Below the pieces are notes generated by a model. It did not search any database. It was not told the DNA's origin and saw only the letters and a list, made by a program, of their open reading frames with translations. Both the position numbers and the translations under genes were made by a program. DNA of 64,000 nt from Icerya purchasi. Taxonomy: Eukaryota; Arthropoda; Insecta; Hemiptera; Monophlebidae. Below are positions 10,474 to 20,903 of the stretch, piece by piece. The stretch lies in contig CM077116.1 of NCBI GenBank assembly GCA_039619475.1, positions 100,175,164-100,239,163 on the forward strand, in the 5' to 3' direction. Within the stretch, counting starts at the first letter, position 1. Every line of letters begins with the position of its first letter.

Positions 10474-11984
10474 TGTTGTGCTCCAAACTTCCGTTTGATG
10501 TCGCAATGCTATCATCGTCGTTCATAATTTCGACAATTGCTGTACAAGCGCTTCACTAAAATATTATTCATTGACACCGCGCAATAATCGCGGCGTTGGA
10601 ACCAAAATCCCGTTTTATGGCGCAACGTTAACATCGCTGTTTAACGTTTCGCCTAACGGTGCATACGCGATTCACGAAGTTTTATTCGCTGACGGCGTTA
10701 AATTTGTTAAACCTTCTTCTTTTTTATTCACGCTTTTAGTGCGAATGAGGCAATTTTAATCAGGTCGTCGTTCGACCAGTCCGATATATATAGACATGCC
10801 CGTTTTTGATGTTTTTTGGACAGATTTAGTTTGGTTCAGGGACTAGGCGAAAACCTTTGCCGGAATTAAGTCTCCGCGGTATCGCATTAACCGATAAAAT
10901 CGAACAAGTCTGTCCGATTAGCGCTAATCGTGTCTTCGCAGGCTAACGAATCTTTATCTCTATATCTGTTATTACCACGTAATTCGATCATCACTTTCGT
11001 ATTTACGTAAAATAAACGCGAAATTAAATCAAAACGTTTTTAGTTTATTTTTCACCAAAAAAGAGTTGATCGGTGATCCCGTATTCATCCGGGACCGCAA
11101 CAATGAAATTAAAAGTGATTTTATTATCTTGCTTAGATTTCATCGATTGGTCTAAAAATTGATTAGGTTCAAAGGATTTATAATTTTTTTTTTTTTTTTT
11201 ATTATCTATTTTGTGTGCAATTAATTTTAATATGAAATAAATAAAACCCAATCAGGAAGAAAAAATTTGGGTGCGGCAATGCTGGAGCACAGAGCCGTTA
11301 ATTTAACGTGAAACGCCTATATCGGTCTAAGTATTTATATAAATGCGACAAATTCCCTTTCTTTTTAATCTATTTAGTTCGTCTATTTTTGAAAAATCAC
11401 TTTAATCTTCATTTGTGAACTGTTTGCTACATCCAGTTCTCCTTGGCTTACCAGCGTAGTAGTTACTCCGGAACTTTGACATTATGTCAGCTCCAGGATT
11501 TTCTTGGTATTCCATTTATCACTGTTAGTTTTCCTTTCACGGTCAACTTTGATTGTACCGTAAACGAAACTAAGATTTCTAAAAATTGATAACATTTTCC
11601 TTAGGTTTCAGTTTACTATTAATGCGCTATTTATTTTCTATTTCATTATTTCCCACTAATTCCAGATGCCAGTTTTTTTGCATCTTCCACCAGCAAACAG
11701 TAATCTGGGTTCATCAGACGGTTTAAGATAAGAAACTAACATTAAACACTTTCAGAAAACAAAAATCGAAATGATTTTTATTTGTTTTTCTTTGATATTA
11801 GCCAACACCGTAACTTTCAAGATAGTGTCGCAATAACCATGACACATTTACTCCAATCCTATACGTATTGCAAACTTTCTAGTTCGCTCGACTTCCCTTA
11901 ATGGTTCACTTCTCGACAATTTTCTTGCCTGAGACATCTTTTTTCTATCCTTAAGTAACCATTCTAAACTTTGAGTGGACATCT
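10474..11984. other. Interval without recognisable gene; contains one diverged local duplication
   Basis: No domain or RNA gene recognised. ORFs are short (10571-10759, 11045-11251). A T-run lies at about 11187-11201. A 49-bp ungapped match between 10484-10532 and 10603-10651 is listed separately. Confidence 0.45.
10484..10651 (+). repeat. Diverged direct duplication (two 49-bp copies)
   Basis: Copies at 10484-10532 and 10603-10651 align without gaps at 37 of 49 positions and begin CAAAC/CAAAA and end TTTCG. They sit immediately after the LINE-B insertion. Function unknown. Confidence 0.4.
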
Positions 11985-12458
11985 ACCGTCTTTTCTTCTC
12001 TAACGTTCTTCTTATTACCTCTTCCTTCAGCCCGATCCCAATTCTCAGCCTTGGTTCCACGTGTTTCCCTCTACTCGTAGTTCTGCTATTATTTCCTTAA
12101 TTAAACGAAGACTAAATCATTCTCTTCTCCCTTCTTCTCGTTGTCGATTTTCTCTCTCACCTTCTCCCTATTGTTCTCTCCACGTTTCTGATCTTCCTCT
12201 TGTATGCAACTCCAATAACGTCCTCTTTGAATGCTCTACTCTTCGTACCGAATATTCTCCTCTATACTCTCAACTATTGACGCTGAACCTTCCTGCTCCT
12301 TTTAATGCTTACTTTATCATTTCCTTCCCAACTCCAGCTGTTATTCCCCTGCTACTTTCCTTTGTGCTTTTTGTTTCTAATCGTATAACTTTTCAACCAT
12401 ATAGGTAGTTGTTCTTGCGTCGTTGGATCAAAGCTGCTGGCGTGCTCCAAAAAATAGT
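11985..12458 (+). mobile_element. LINE-B fragment 2: 3' end
   Basis: The open frame at 12061-12408 reads NHSLLPSSRCRFSLSPSPYC and then CSLHVSDLPLVC...VLFECSTLR, the same C-terminal Cys/His module as LINE-B at 36.8-37.1 kb. A hydrophobic tail similar to the other copies (FNAYFIISFPTPAVIPLL) follows. There is no RNase H upstream, so the copy is 5'-truncated at about 11.98 kb (edge by eye). The 3' end lies near 12458, where a TA microsatellite begins in place of a clear poly(A). Confidence 0.75.
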
Positions 12459-12459
12459 T

Positions 12460-12460
12460 G

Positions 12461-12493
<33 letters not shown>

Positions 12494-12494
12494 T
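12460..12494. repeat. (TA)n microsatellite
   Basis: An almost uninterrupted TA run with one ACATA interruption, at the 3' edge of LINE-B fragment 2. Confidence 0.9.
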
Positions 12495-15067
12495 GAATAA
12501 AGTTGTTCCAATTTTTAATGTGTTAATTTCTTTCACGGCGAATTTTGAAAATTTCGAGTTACGACTTCTCGCATTCTAAGAAAAAAAAATACATTTTATG
12601 AAACTTCTTCCTGAGATATGTCGGCAATAGTCGTCTTCAATAATGTTCGCATGCAAGAATTATGTATACTATGCTCTTCACTACTGTGTAGACTTGCTTC
12701 ATTTTTTTTTGGTTCAAGCTCGAGAAAAATGTTTAGGTCGCATCTACGTTTTTAAACATGTACTTCTTAATACCGGCACGCGATATTGTGCTATGTTAAC
12801 AGAATTTACAATAATAATCATACTTCTACAACAAACAGACACTTGTTTAGAGGAATTATAAACTATCCGTAAAAGTGGTAAATAGACGACAAACGGAGCC
12901 CTATTTGAACCCTAGAATTGTAAGTATTTTTCAATAGTTCAAATAATATGAAAAAGAAAAATTTTCCATCGAACGAAATAATGGTGACACCGTTGAAAAA
13001 AATATCTCCGAAGTAAAGAAGAGTGGAAAAAAAGAATATTAAATGTTTAAGTATGTATATATACATTTTTTTTAATATAAAAGTATTTTTAATTTCTATT
13101 TCATTAAAATTAATTTTAAATTAATTGAAATTATAAAGTTCAACATGTTATTAGCAGAAAGTATTAATTATTAGTCTCTTTTTTTTTATTTTATGTACAT
13201 GAATGTAGCAATTTACACGTACGAATTATGAATGACCAAATGATGAATTTAAATAAACATCTTCTATGTATAACGGAACATTTGAAAAGGTATGTGTAAT
13301 TTTTGTTTTATTCTATATTAACAGTCTATAAAATTTAATAAATATATTTAATATGTTGTGAATTTCGTTTATTTAGCGTTAATTCATTTAATAGTAACTT
13401 TGGTTCCGAATGAACTTTAAAGTGTATTATTTTGCTTTTTTTGATAATTCCTGTGCAACATTGCAGTATACTTGTATTTCAACTATTTACTTGTGTACTC
13501 GGTACAGAATTATCAACAATTATAAAAATCTTACTAAAAAATTAGTTTCATATATTATTATTTCAGAATGTAAATCGCTTTTTTGTCTACCCAGGCGTAC
13601 TTAATTTTGTTAATTTAACGAAATTGCCCATGTTTAAAGAAATATTAAATAATATAAAAATAATCTATTTATCTAAAATATAAATTACGTTTTATTTTTA
13701 TGTAAAGTTAATATTTATTATTTTGTAATTGTGCTTATAATAGGCCACTGTTGCTGTCAGAAAATGAAAATGGGTTTGCTTTCGGGATCCTTGAAGATAA
13801 TTTAACTTCCGAAAATTCCTACAATTCTACTAAAATGGCGATTTCCGAGAATTTAAAATACGCTGCACTATGTTTAATTCAAGCTACCAATATTATTGAT
13901 TTTAATTTTTAATGTTTTTTTTTTTTTTTTTTTTTAATATTTAATAAATTCGCTCAGTTTTATATTTTATTATTAAGCTTTTAAACGGGAAAAAAGACAA
14001 AAATATTTTGAATTCTTTTATAAAGATATTTTTGAATATTCCAATATTTAAATTTAAGGGAAAAAAGTGTTCACTACTATATAAACAGCTTTGTATTTTT
14101 GTGCAGTCAAGTCTCACGAAGTTATATATTTATAAACCAATTTTTTATGCGAAACTTTTTACACGACTCGTTAAAAAAATACCTGAATTTTTCAGCATTT
14201 TAATATTTTTGTTATAAAATTTTTTATTCATATGTTTAAATTTTTAAATATACACCGCTTCTTTTTTTGCTTAATTCATCTTTTATCTAAATTTTAAAGA
14301 AATCCTTGATTTATTCGTTTAATACGACATAATCTTCCAGATTATTTTATTTGTTTCACAGTAGCAGGAACAGTTTACCGTATTTAATAAGTATTAATTG
14401 AAATCAAAGTTGAAACGGCATTGTCCGGCTCGTACCACCGGATTCGAAAATGTTGGACTCGGCCAGGTTTTATTTCCATCACTTCCTACATCACACTTCG
14501 ATAATTTATATGATTACGGTTCAGCATCATTGTGCAGACTTTGGTCGCTTTTGGTACTGTCAGTTTCTCCCCAAAATGTTTTCTATATGTTTTGTAATTT
14601 GCAATTGCTATTAAATTTTAGAATTTCCTTAACAAAACATAAAATAAATTATAAAAAATAAAGTGAAATTTGAATTGGCGTTATTTTAAAATTTACTGAT
14701 GGAAATTTATTTTGAAATACGTTTTCAATAATTTTAAAAATTCTGGTCCGTTTCGACTATCGTTCCATTAAACTAATTTACACTATGTTTTAGAATAATA
14801 GAAGCGGTCGTGGTGTGAACAAATATTTATATATCATTTATCTCGACATCTGAAACAATTGACGAATTAAAATGAGGATAAAAAAAATTTCGATCTAAGT
14901 AAAAAGTTTTATTTTGTTTATTTATTCCGTTTCCTTATGTCTTAAGCATAAAGAATTTTACGAAAAAATTACGTTTTAATTTATTTGTTAACTTTTTTAT
15001 ATAAAACTGGTATCTTTTTTATCTTTAACGAGGAACTAATGGATGCATAATAACGTAATTAGTTTAA
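12495..15067. other. AT-rich interval, no recognisable gene
   Basis: Only short ORFs without motifs, plus a T-run at about 13914-13935. No inverted-repeat element, tRNA or TE coding block was recognised. Confidence 0.5.
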
Positions 15068-15213
15068 TGTTACACGTATGTGAACCGAAATAACAATAAC
15101 CTTTTCCTCTGTTAGGTTCAGAATAATACATGTCAATGTGATCGAACCACAAAATTTGATTATAAATGAAAAAGATAAAAACATATGACAGTATAGAAAA
15201 AAGGGATACAACA
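15068..15213 (-). repeat. Candidate LTR of the Gypsy relic
   Basis: On the reverse strand this 146-bp segment begins TGTTGTATCCC and ends GTGTAACA, so it has TGTT...AACA termini. It directly follows a G-rich polypurine tract (15214-15225). It is short for an LTR and no partner copy is present, so the call rests on position and termini only. Confidence 0.4.
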
Positions 15214-15225
15214 GTCCCCCCACGC
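15214..15225 (-). other. Polypurine tract next to the LTR
   Basis: The reverse strand reads GCGTGGGGGGAC, immediately before the TGTTG terminus. This is the expected primer site for plus-strand DNA synthesis in LTR elements. Confidence 0.45.
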
Positions 15226-15429
15226 TTAAATATAATCAAGTAAATAAGTCGGAACCCTATGTGATCTTGAAGACCTTCGCAACTGGGAATTATTCCAAAT
15301 GGTGTTATCCGAAGTTTGTGGAAGAATATTTGCGTTAAACAACTACTGTTTTATTTCTATCATTGTTTGAATTTGATGTTTGTGCAATTGGTCTCTTAAT
15401 ATATTTCAAAGCAGTTTGTCTAAATTGAA

Positions 15430-15800
15430 ATATACGATTACATGTCTTTGAACTGGTTTACTGAAACCTTTAGTTGATTTATGTGACGATTTAATATGTA
15501 TTCTATATCTAATTTAATTGTACAGTGCACGTTACCAAGTTGTTTTTTAACTATTCCCGGAATCCATTTTTGTTGACTATTCGTGATAAGATAATCTCCC
15601 ACGTTTAACTGACATTTCAGTTGGATTGTATCGTTAACAGCATTTCCTTGGATACAAAGTGCATCGAGTTTATTCGAATTTGCCGATTTAAATATTTCTC
15701 ATTTGAACTTACTCCATCATTTAACGGTGTTGTTTGACATCATTGGAGGATATCGCAAATTTCACTTTGAATGAAGCCTGATTCTGTATCCATCGTTTTT
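15430..15800 (-). pseudogene. Gypsy integrase, C-terminal part
   Basis: On the reverse strand, TTPLNDGVS...LNRQIR (about 15.68-15.75 kb) resembles the YRTTPH...GRxLRTR segment of Gypsy integrase. VGDYLITNSQQKWIPGIVKK (about 15.55-15.62 kb) followed by LGNVHCTIKL matches the small C-terminal fold with the conserved WxPGxIxxxLGxxxYxV pattern. The last part reads ILNRHINQLKV, like the RHxDQL terminus. The catalytic DDE core upstream is not recognisable. Stops and frame changes are present. Confidence 0.7.
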
Positions 15801-16239
15801 AATTTATTTTTGATTTTTTGCGCGTAATGTTTTTTTTAGTAGGAGCCTTTGGTAAAATTCTACCCATGATCTGCTATTTCCAATTATCATTAGTAAATCG
15901 ATTGTCTCTTATACTAAAACTACACCTACTATTTCACATAAAATTATAGATTACGTGATAAATAATCGGCAATGTAAGGATACATTCGGTAATAATAATT
16001 GTTGATAGAGATCGGAAGTACGAGTTAATAGGCATTACGACGTGCTAAATTTTTTAGTTTCGAAATTATACAATGAGTATAATGTAGTTCTGCAAGTAAC
16101 TTAGATTGAAGTAGTGATTCTGGAATTGCAAGACAGATTCCTCTAATTATTACGGCCAATTATTTTTCTCTTGAAATAATGGAATTTGAAAAAAAAAATA
16201 AGATGCATAACGTAATACTTTGCTTTATGTGATCGCAGG

Positions 16240-17410
16240 CAGAGGTCCATCTGGTTTAAATATATATGTTATTATCGTTTATTTTCAGTTTGAATTTTCG
16301 ACTATTTAAGTACATATAACATTTTTTTTATAAGCCAATAAATTTCTAAAGCCTCACGATCAAGCTGACTGTAATTCATTTAACCTTTCGTCAATAAGCG
16401 TGACACAAATACATTCTTCCCGATTCACTGTGTGTGATAAAATTCGTGCAATCCCTGCAGAGCTAGCGTCACAAGCTACTAATGATGTGTAAGTTCGTTA
16501 TTTTTTCAGATACGGATCCGGACCTGAGTAATCGTAAGTTCGAGAACTGAACCCGGACACGTATCCATATCGTGGACTCATATGGATATCATCCGATGTT
16601 TACGTATTCACTCAAAAATTGGAAATAGTCTGCACTGGTTATCGACGTAGTATGTATAACCAGTGTTCAGTTAGAGATTACACGTGTTAAAAAGGACGAA
16701 GGAAATTTCAAAATAGCTAATGTAAGATTATATAATCATACAGAGAGTTGTGCCTATACAGAAAAAAACGACAAAGTTTCTTTCTTATTCTTCACTTTTC
16801 TAGCTGATCTGGCACATTTCTGCTCAGCTATTCATTATGAAACGCAGAAAAGGATAGACTATTCTTCTCTGTTTGAGGTCTATATTTTAGCTTCTATAGT
16901 AGAATGAACCTGCATAACATTTATCGATTTAGTATTTGCTAGATCAGAGTTGTGCGGTGTTCGCAACTGTAGTTTGAGTTACATCATCAACTCCGCTGTA
17001 GGATACGGATGCACGGATACGTATCCTTCGGGGCCTGTGCATCACTACAAGCTACTGCAATAAGTAATTGTGGGTCGAATGATACAAGTACTTGATGTTT
17101 AATAATTTAATTTTTAAGTTTTATAAATACTGCTTCACATGTACTTGATCGGTAAAATTTGTTGTCTTCATGTAACAGAAGACGTAATAGATATATGTAA
17201 TTATTAATACGTCCTTGATAAATTTCGAATAATATGTAATAAGTTCCAAAAATTGATGCTTAACTTTAAATATAGCTTGGACATGTTTTGGGGTGATATT
17301 GAAATTTTGTTACATTGAATAAGTATTAATCTGCGCTTTAAAAATCGAACATTTATATTCGTTAAAATTCAAGTCATATCCTGAAAACAATTTAGACATG
17401 CATATACATA
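16240..17410 (-). pseudogene. Gypsy reverse transcriptase C-terminus and RNase H (split by insertion)
   Basis: Reverse-strand pieces from high to low coordinate are FSGYDLNFNEYKCSIFKA (about 17.34-17.40 kb, the NxxKCxF segment after the RT palm) and FLELITYYSKFIKD (about 17.22-17.27 kb, matching FLGLxNYYxKFI). Next comes FDPQLLIAVAC, which ends exactly at the hAT insertion. On its other side the frame resumes as ACDASSAGIARILSH (catalytic Asp of RNase H) and NYSQLDREALEIYWLIKK (about 16.32-16.37 kb). These blocks are highly characteristic of Ty3/Gypsy pol. The YxDD active site upstream is not present. Several stops occur. Confidence 0.85.
16480..17047. mobile_element. Non-autonomous hAT-type element (MITE) inside the Gypsy RNase H
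   Basis: A 568-bp insertion flanked by a perfect 8-bp duplication CAAGCTAC (16472-16479 and 17048-17055). The left terminus reads TAATGATGTGTAAG; the right terminus on the reverse strand reads TAGTGATGCACAGG. An 8-bp duplication with TAGTGATG-like ends is the hAT pattern. It encodes no transposase. An inner segment (16738-16945) recurs at 46346-46590. Confidence 0.8.
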
Positions 17411-17689
17411 GTTAATTTCGGCACTCCTCGTACATGTTTCCCGCCACGACGGAAATCGTCGGTATTTTATTATTTAAAGACCTGCGGCATCTTAGGCCTT
17501 CAGCGTCTTCTAACTTCACAATAATATAACAAAATGCATAACAATTTTTTAACGTTTAGATGTAACAATTACAACATAACAAAATACCAGAACAGAAAAA
17601 TATACTAGTTAATAAATTCACAGAAAGTTTTAAATTAATTCATATATAGGCCTGTAGTCTCTAAAAATCTGAATAATTTACGGCGCATA
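17411..17689. other. Junction between Gypsy relic and LINE-E, unassigned
   Basis: No coding motif. It probably includes the 3' untranslated sequence of the reverse-strand LINE that begins just above it. A short inverted ACGACGGAAATCGTCG motif lies near 17450-17465. Confidence 0.35.
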
Positions 17690-18225
17690 TCAACTCGTTA
17701 TCTTTCTTTAGATCTTCATATTTTAAGTCGCGTCCGAGAATTTCATCTTTTAACTATTTTTGTATTATACACGATTCAATGATGTGCATAATGGTGATGT
17801 TTGTATTACACCGTGGGCATTTCTCCAGAGCTTTGTCCGTTAATAAGGGATTATGCGTATATAGAGTATTACCTATGCGTATTCTAGCCAGAACCACTTC
17901 CTCCCTTCTATTTATCCGGTATGCTGTGGCATTTTGCGGAGTAATCAATTAGAATTAATACGCCATTTCTTTGAGTGCAGCTAGGTTTGATGGGTCGGTT
18001 CCAGTCTCAGCTATGCGTTCTGTTGTTCGAGTCCCAAATGGTTTGTATCGAGTGTACTGCTTTTCTATGTAGGAGTGAAACATTTTAAAATAATTTGGGT
18101 GATGTTCATTTTCCGCGACCTTGATGTAGTATTTTATATTGGTTTCTTCTATTTTGTAACGTGCTATTTCTTCGTAAATTTTTGTGATCGGACCAGTAAT
18201 CTCCAACGTGGTTTCTAGCCGCATT
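17690..18225 (-). pseudogene. LINE-E: C-terminal end of an ORF2 protein
   Basis: The reverse-strand ORF at 17754-17948 reads RREEVVLARIRIGNTLYTHN, then CPRCNTNITIMHIIESC. This is the post-RNase H module of I-type LINEs (R/K-x-E-x-x-L-x-R-L/I-R-x-G followed by a C-x2-C...H...C zinc-like motif). An upstream frame (17955-18224) is Lys/Glu/Tyr-rich and could be the spacer between RNase H and this module, but I cannot place it. RNase H itself is not seen. The Cys spacing differs from LINE-A and LINE-B, so I treat it as a separate family. Confidence 0.65.
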
Positions 18226-18635
18226 TAAAAATTCTTTATGACCCCCTTAATATTTTTCCAAATCCTCCCGGATTCTCGTGATCTGACTCGTTTTCTATCG
18301 AATGGTGATATCAAAAAAATTTGTTTCAATTTTTAACAATGAAAATTTTAATTTGGAAAAAGCAACACGCTGGACACACCCGAGAATCCCCGAGTAAAAA
18401 CACATGATTTCAGTGGAATTTCATTGTTATTACATAGATATCATGCTATTAAATTATTCATTGCGCAAATAATAAATATAAATAATTATTAAATAAATAA
18501 TAACAAATTATTATGCTGTAAAATTTATTTATTTATATATATATGTATTGAAAAAAATAGATCAGTACTTATTCCACACACTCTTTATATTTTGTTACCG
18601 TTATCGCCTATTCATTGTATAATGCCTTTTCACAA
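18226..18635. other. AT-rich interval, nothing recognised
   Basis: Contains a short TA run near 18534-18545. It may include the 3' flank of the piggyBac relic, but no TIR or TTAA-bounded end could be assigned. Confidence 0.4.
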
Positions 18636-18639
18636 TTAG

Positions 18640-19395
18640 CATAACTTATTATAGTTTTTTTTACGTTTTCTTATTGCTTGCTTATAACACAGATGACACG
18701 ATCCAGTCACTTTTATCTGACCTGTTCGGTCGCGCACAGGTTGAGGCCCAACCGGAAACTCAGTTGGAAATAAAACTTGCCTGTCTAAGATATTCTCTAT
18801 GCCAAACTTTGACAAATGATTCCGCATAACTTGTCTATTTTGAGATCTATCTTCAACTAATGGCATAGCGAGCTCTTCACTCAGCTGTCTTATAAACAGC
18901 TCCTTTCACGAGTTTTTCTTTTTTCTGTATCATTTTATTATTCTCTTAATAAATTACGTAGCTAGACAGGCTACATCCACAATATTTTTAAAAAAGCCAG
19001 TGGTCAGCGGTTAGTGCGTCGGTGTCATGTGTACCGACCAACCATCTGGTTCATCGTGTCGACTCCAGCCCTATACTTGTAAAGTAAAATCATACCCGTT
19101 TTTTATTTTTTGCGCGTCGTTCGACTTATCTCTGTGCATCGTAGACACTAATATAACAGGTTCACCGTTTTTTTTTGGCACGGACGAACATAAAGTTACT
19201 TTTTCGTAGATTCCAAACAACGAAGAAAATTTTTCTGTTGATTTTGAAGGTGCGAAAGCTTGCGGAATGTGCGATTTATTTTCTTTAAACGGGCCGACCA
19301 TAGTCAAATTTCACGAAATGAGATGTTTAGCAATTGGCAGCGCAGTAAACAAGTTATCCATCGAGAAGCCCTTGTACATTATCGCAAGACCCTTC
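18640..19395 (-). pseudogene. piggyBac-like transposase, C-terminal half
   Basis: Reverse-strand pieces in order are GFSMDNLFTALPIAKHLIS (about 19.32-19.38 kb, the DNFFTS...LA block carrying a catalytic Asp), LTMVGPFKENKSHIP and VPKKNGEPVILVSTMHRD (about 19.13-19.19 kb). Then comes GVDTMNQMVGT (about 19.04-19.07 kb, the GVD block with the last catalytic Asp), followed by NIVDVACLATY and ELFIRQLSEELAMPLVEDRS. Last is CHLCYKQAIRKRKKNYNKLC (ends at 18640), the start of the C-terminal Cys-rich domain. This is the DDE_Tnp_1_7 order. The reading shifts frame at least twice and the N-terminal half and the end of the Cys domain are missing. Family elements insert at TTAA; the ends are not identifiable here. 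Confidence 0.85.
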
Positions 19396-19399
19396 AAAT

Positions 19400-20419
19400 A
19401 TAAAATACAGATATGAATAAAACCTCTTATTATTGTTTAAAAATTAAGAAAACAATAAAATCCAAGGTACCCCGTACCCTGGGTGTGTAATAGCGTAGGT
19501 AAATCCGGGTGTGCACGTAAGGATTAAGAGTAATTACACCGTGCGGAATACAGGTTTGCTATAAATATGATCGAAAACAAATGTTAGTGGTTTGAATAGG
19601 CCGTGACAAATTTAATTTTTCGAATAAATCGCAAGCAAATAAAGAATAACTCGAACGCGACTTCGAAAATTTATTTCTTTCCATTTAAAAGAACAAACAC
19701 ATAGAATTTCTCAGTATCCGGATCGTCGTCATAATTGTGGATGTCTACTATTTCGTATTTATTCTGGATAGAATTAACATTACTAACCCGATCTATCTAA
19801 TAAATATCTTCAATCGGATTTGTGGAATTACCTGAATTAAAATTGTGTTTTTAATTTAAGAAAAGACGAAATGCAAACTTTTGCTATGTGCCCTTTCTTT
19901 TTATAGGTTTTATGCGATAATTTATTTTTGTCAATCCAACAAACTGAAGTACTCGTAAAAAAACTGTTACGAACACCGTGTAAACAAGTATCGGCTATAT
20001 CTAATCCATTATAATCGAGTCAAGAACGTGAACGTTTTCGGAGTTGTTAATTTTTACTAAATTGTCGGTCGCGGTCTCAATTAAATTTGTTGGAATTCGC
20101 CTGATGTTGAATTTTATTTATACATATTTTCAGTGGATGTACTTAATTGATTTGGATTTACGATTTCTACGCCATCAATCTGTAAGACTTCCATTGTTAA
20201 TGCTGAATCAAGGTTTGTTTGAAAATCTAATTTACCTGCTTGTAATATCTTTTGACCGATATTGCCGCTCGGATACCACGAATAAATTGTGATAATAAAA
20301 ATACATCAGAGAAAGATGTTTTATATATATATATATATATATATCGTAGTATACTTTTTTAAATCTTTTACGTATGCCGCAATGTTTTCATATGCCTTAT
20401 GCATCCTAGTAAGTAATCA
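19400..20419. other. Interval without recognisable gene
   Basis: Short ORFs only. A TA microsatellite lies at about 20322-20344. A reverse-strand stretch near 20.04-20.10 kb reads TNLIETATDNLVKINNSENV without stops, but I cannot assign it to a family. Confidence 0.4.
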
Positions 20420-20903
20420 ATGTCTATCTACTAATGGATTTAGTCGTGGACACAGGTGTGTTTTAAGCTTTTCAATTAAAAGGCAGGTTAGAAAACTTCT
20501 AATTAAAAGCCACCCCACAGTCCTCATTCCACCACAATGAGGAAAACGTTCTAAGATTTTTGTAGGGAGCGGGTCGGATAAGAAGAAAAAAATGAGTAAG
20601 GAAGAATAAATAGATTCAACAAAGAAGTCATATTGGAAAGATGAGTTCAAATTAGAAGGAACTGAAAAGAAGAAGGAGTCAACGAGAGAACGAGAGGTGG
20701 CCCGCTCTATTTCAGAGAGTATCTATTTAGGAGAGTAAAGAGGTCTTTAAGAAGCAGAAGAAGGAAAATCGTTAAAAGAAATAATATTAAAAATATGATC
20801 ACTTCCAAAGATGCCGTTTAGAGCTGGCCATGATCACTTGAGACTAAGATTAAAAGTGAATAACAGGTCAATATAACCGGAAAACAAAGGACTTTTAACT
20901 AAC
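20420..20903 (-). pseudogene. LINE-B endonuclease, C-terminal half, and linker
   Basis: The reverse strand reads IDLLFTFNLSLK then LNGIFGSDHIFNIISFNDF (about 20.76-20.87 kb). This lines up with LDLTFCSSSISL and LDGPFGSDHVPILISFFDF in the better LINE-B copy near 39.72-39.83 kb. SDH is the catalytic Asp-His pair of the AP-endonuclease fold. An ORF (20417-20650) continues without recognisable motif. Confidence 0.7.

Larger units (their letters stand above)
15068..17410 (-). mobile_element. Gypsy-type LTR retrotransposon relic (3' half), interrupted by a hAT MITE
   Basis: On the reverse strand the order is RT C-terminal part, RNase H, an unresolved stretch, integrase C-terminal part, a polypurine tract and one LTR, which is the correct Gypsy (Ty3) pol order. 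There are many frame changes. gag, protease and most of RT are missing, and no second LTR was found, so this is a truncated relic. The 568-bp hAT-type insertion at 16480-17047 splits the RNase H codons; removing it joins the two halves in register. Individual parts are listed separately. Confidence 0.8.
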
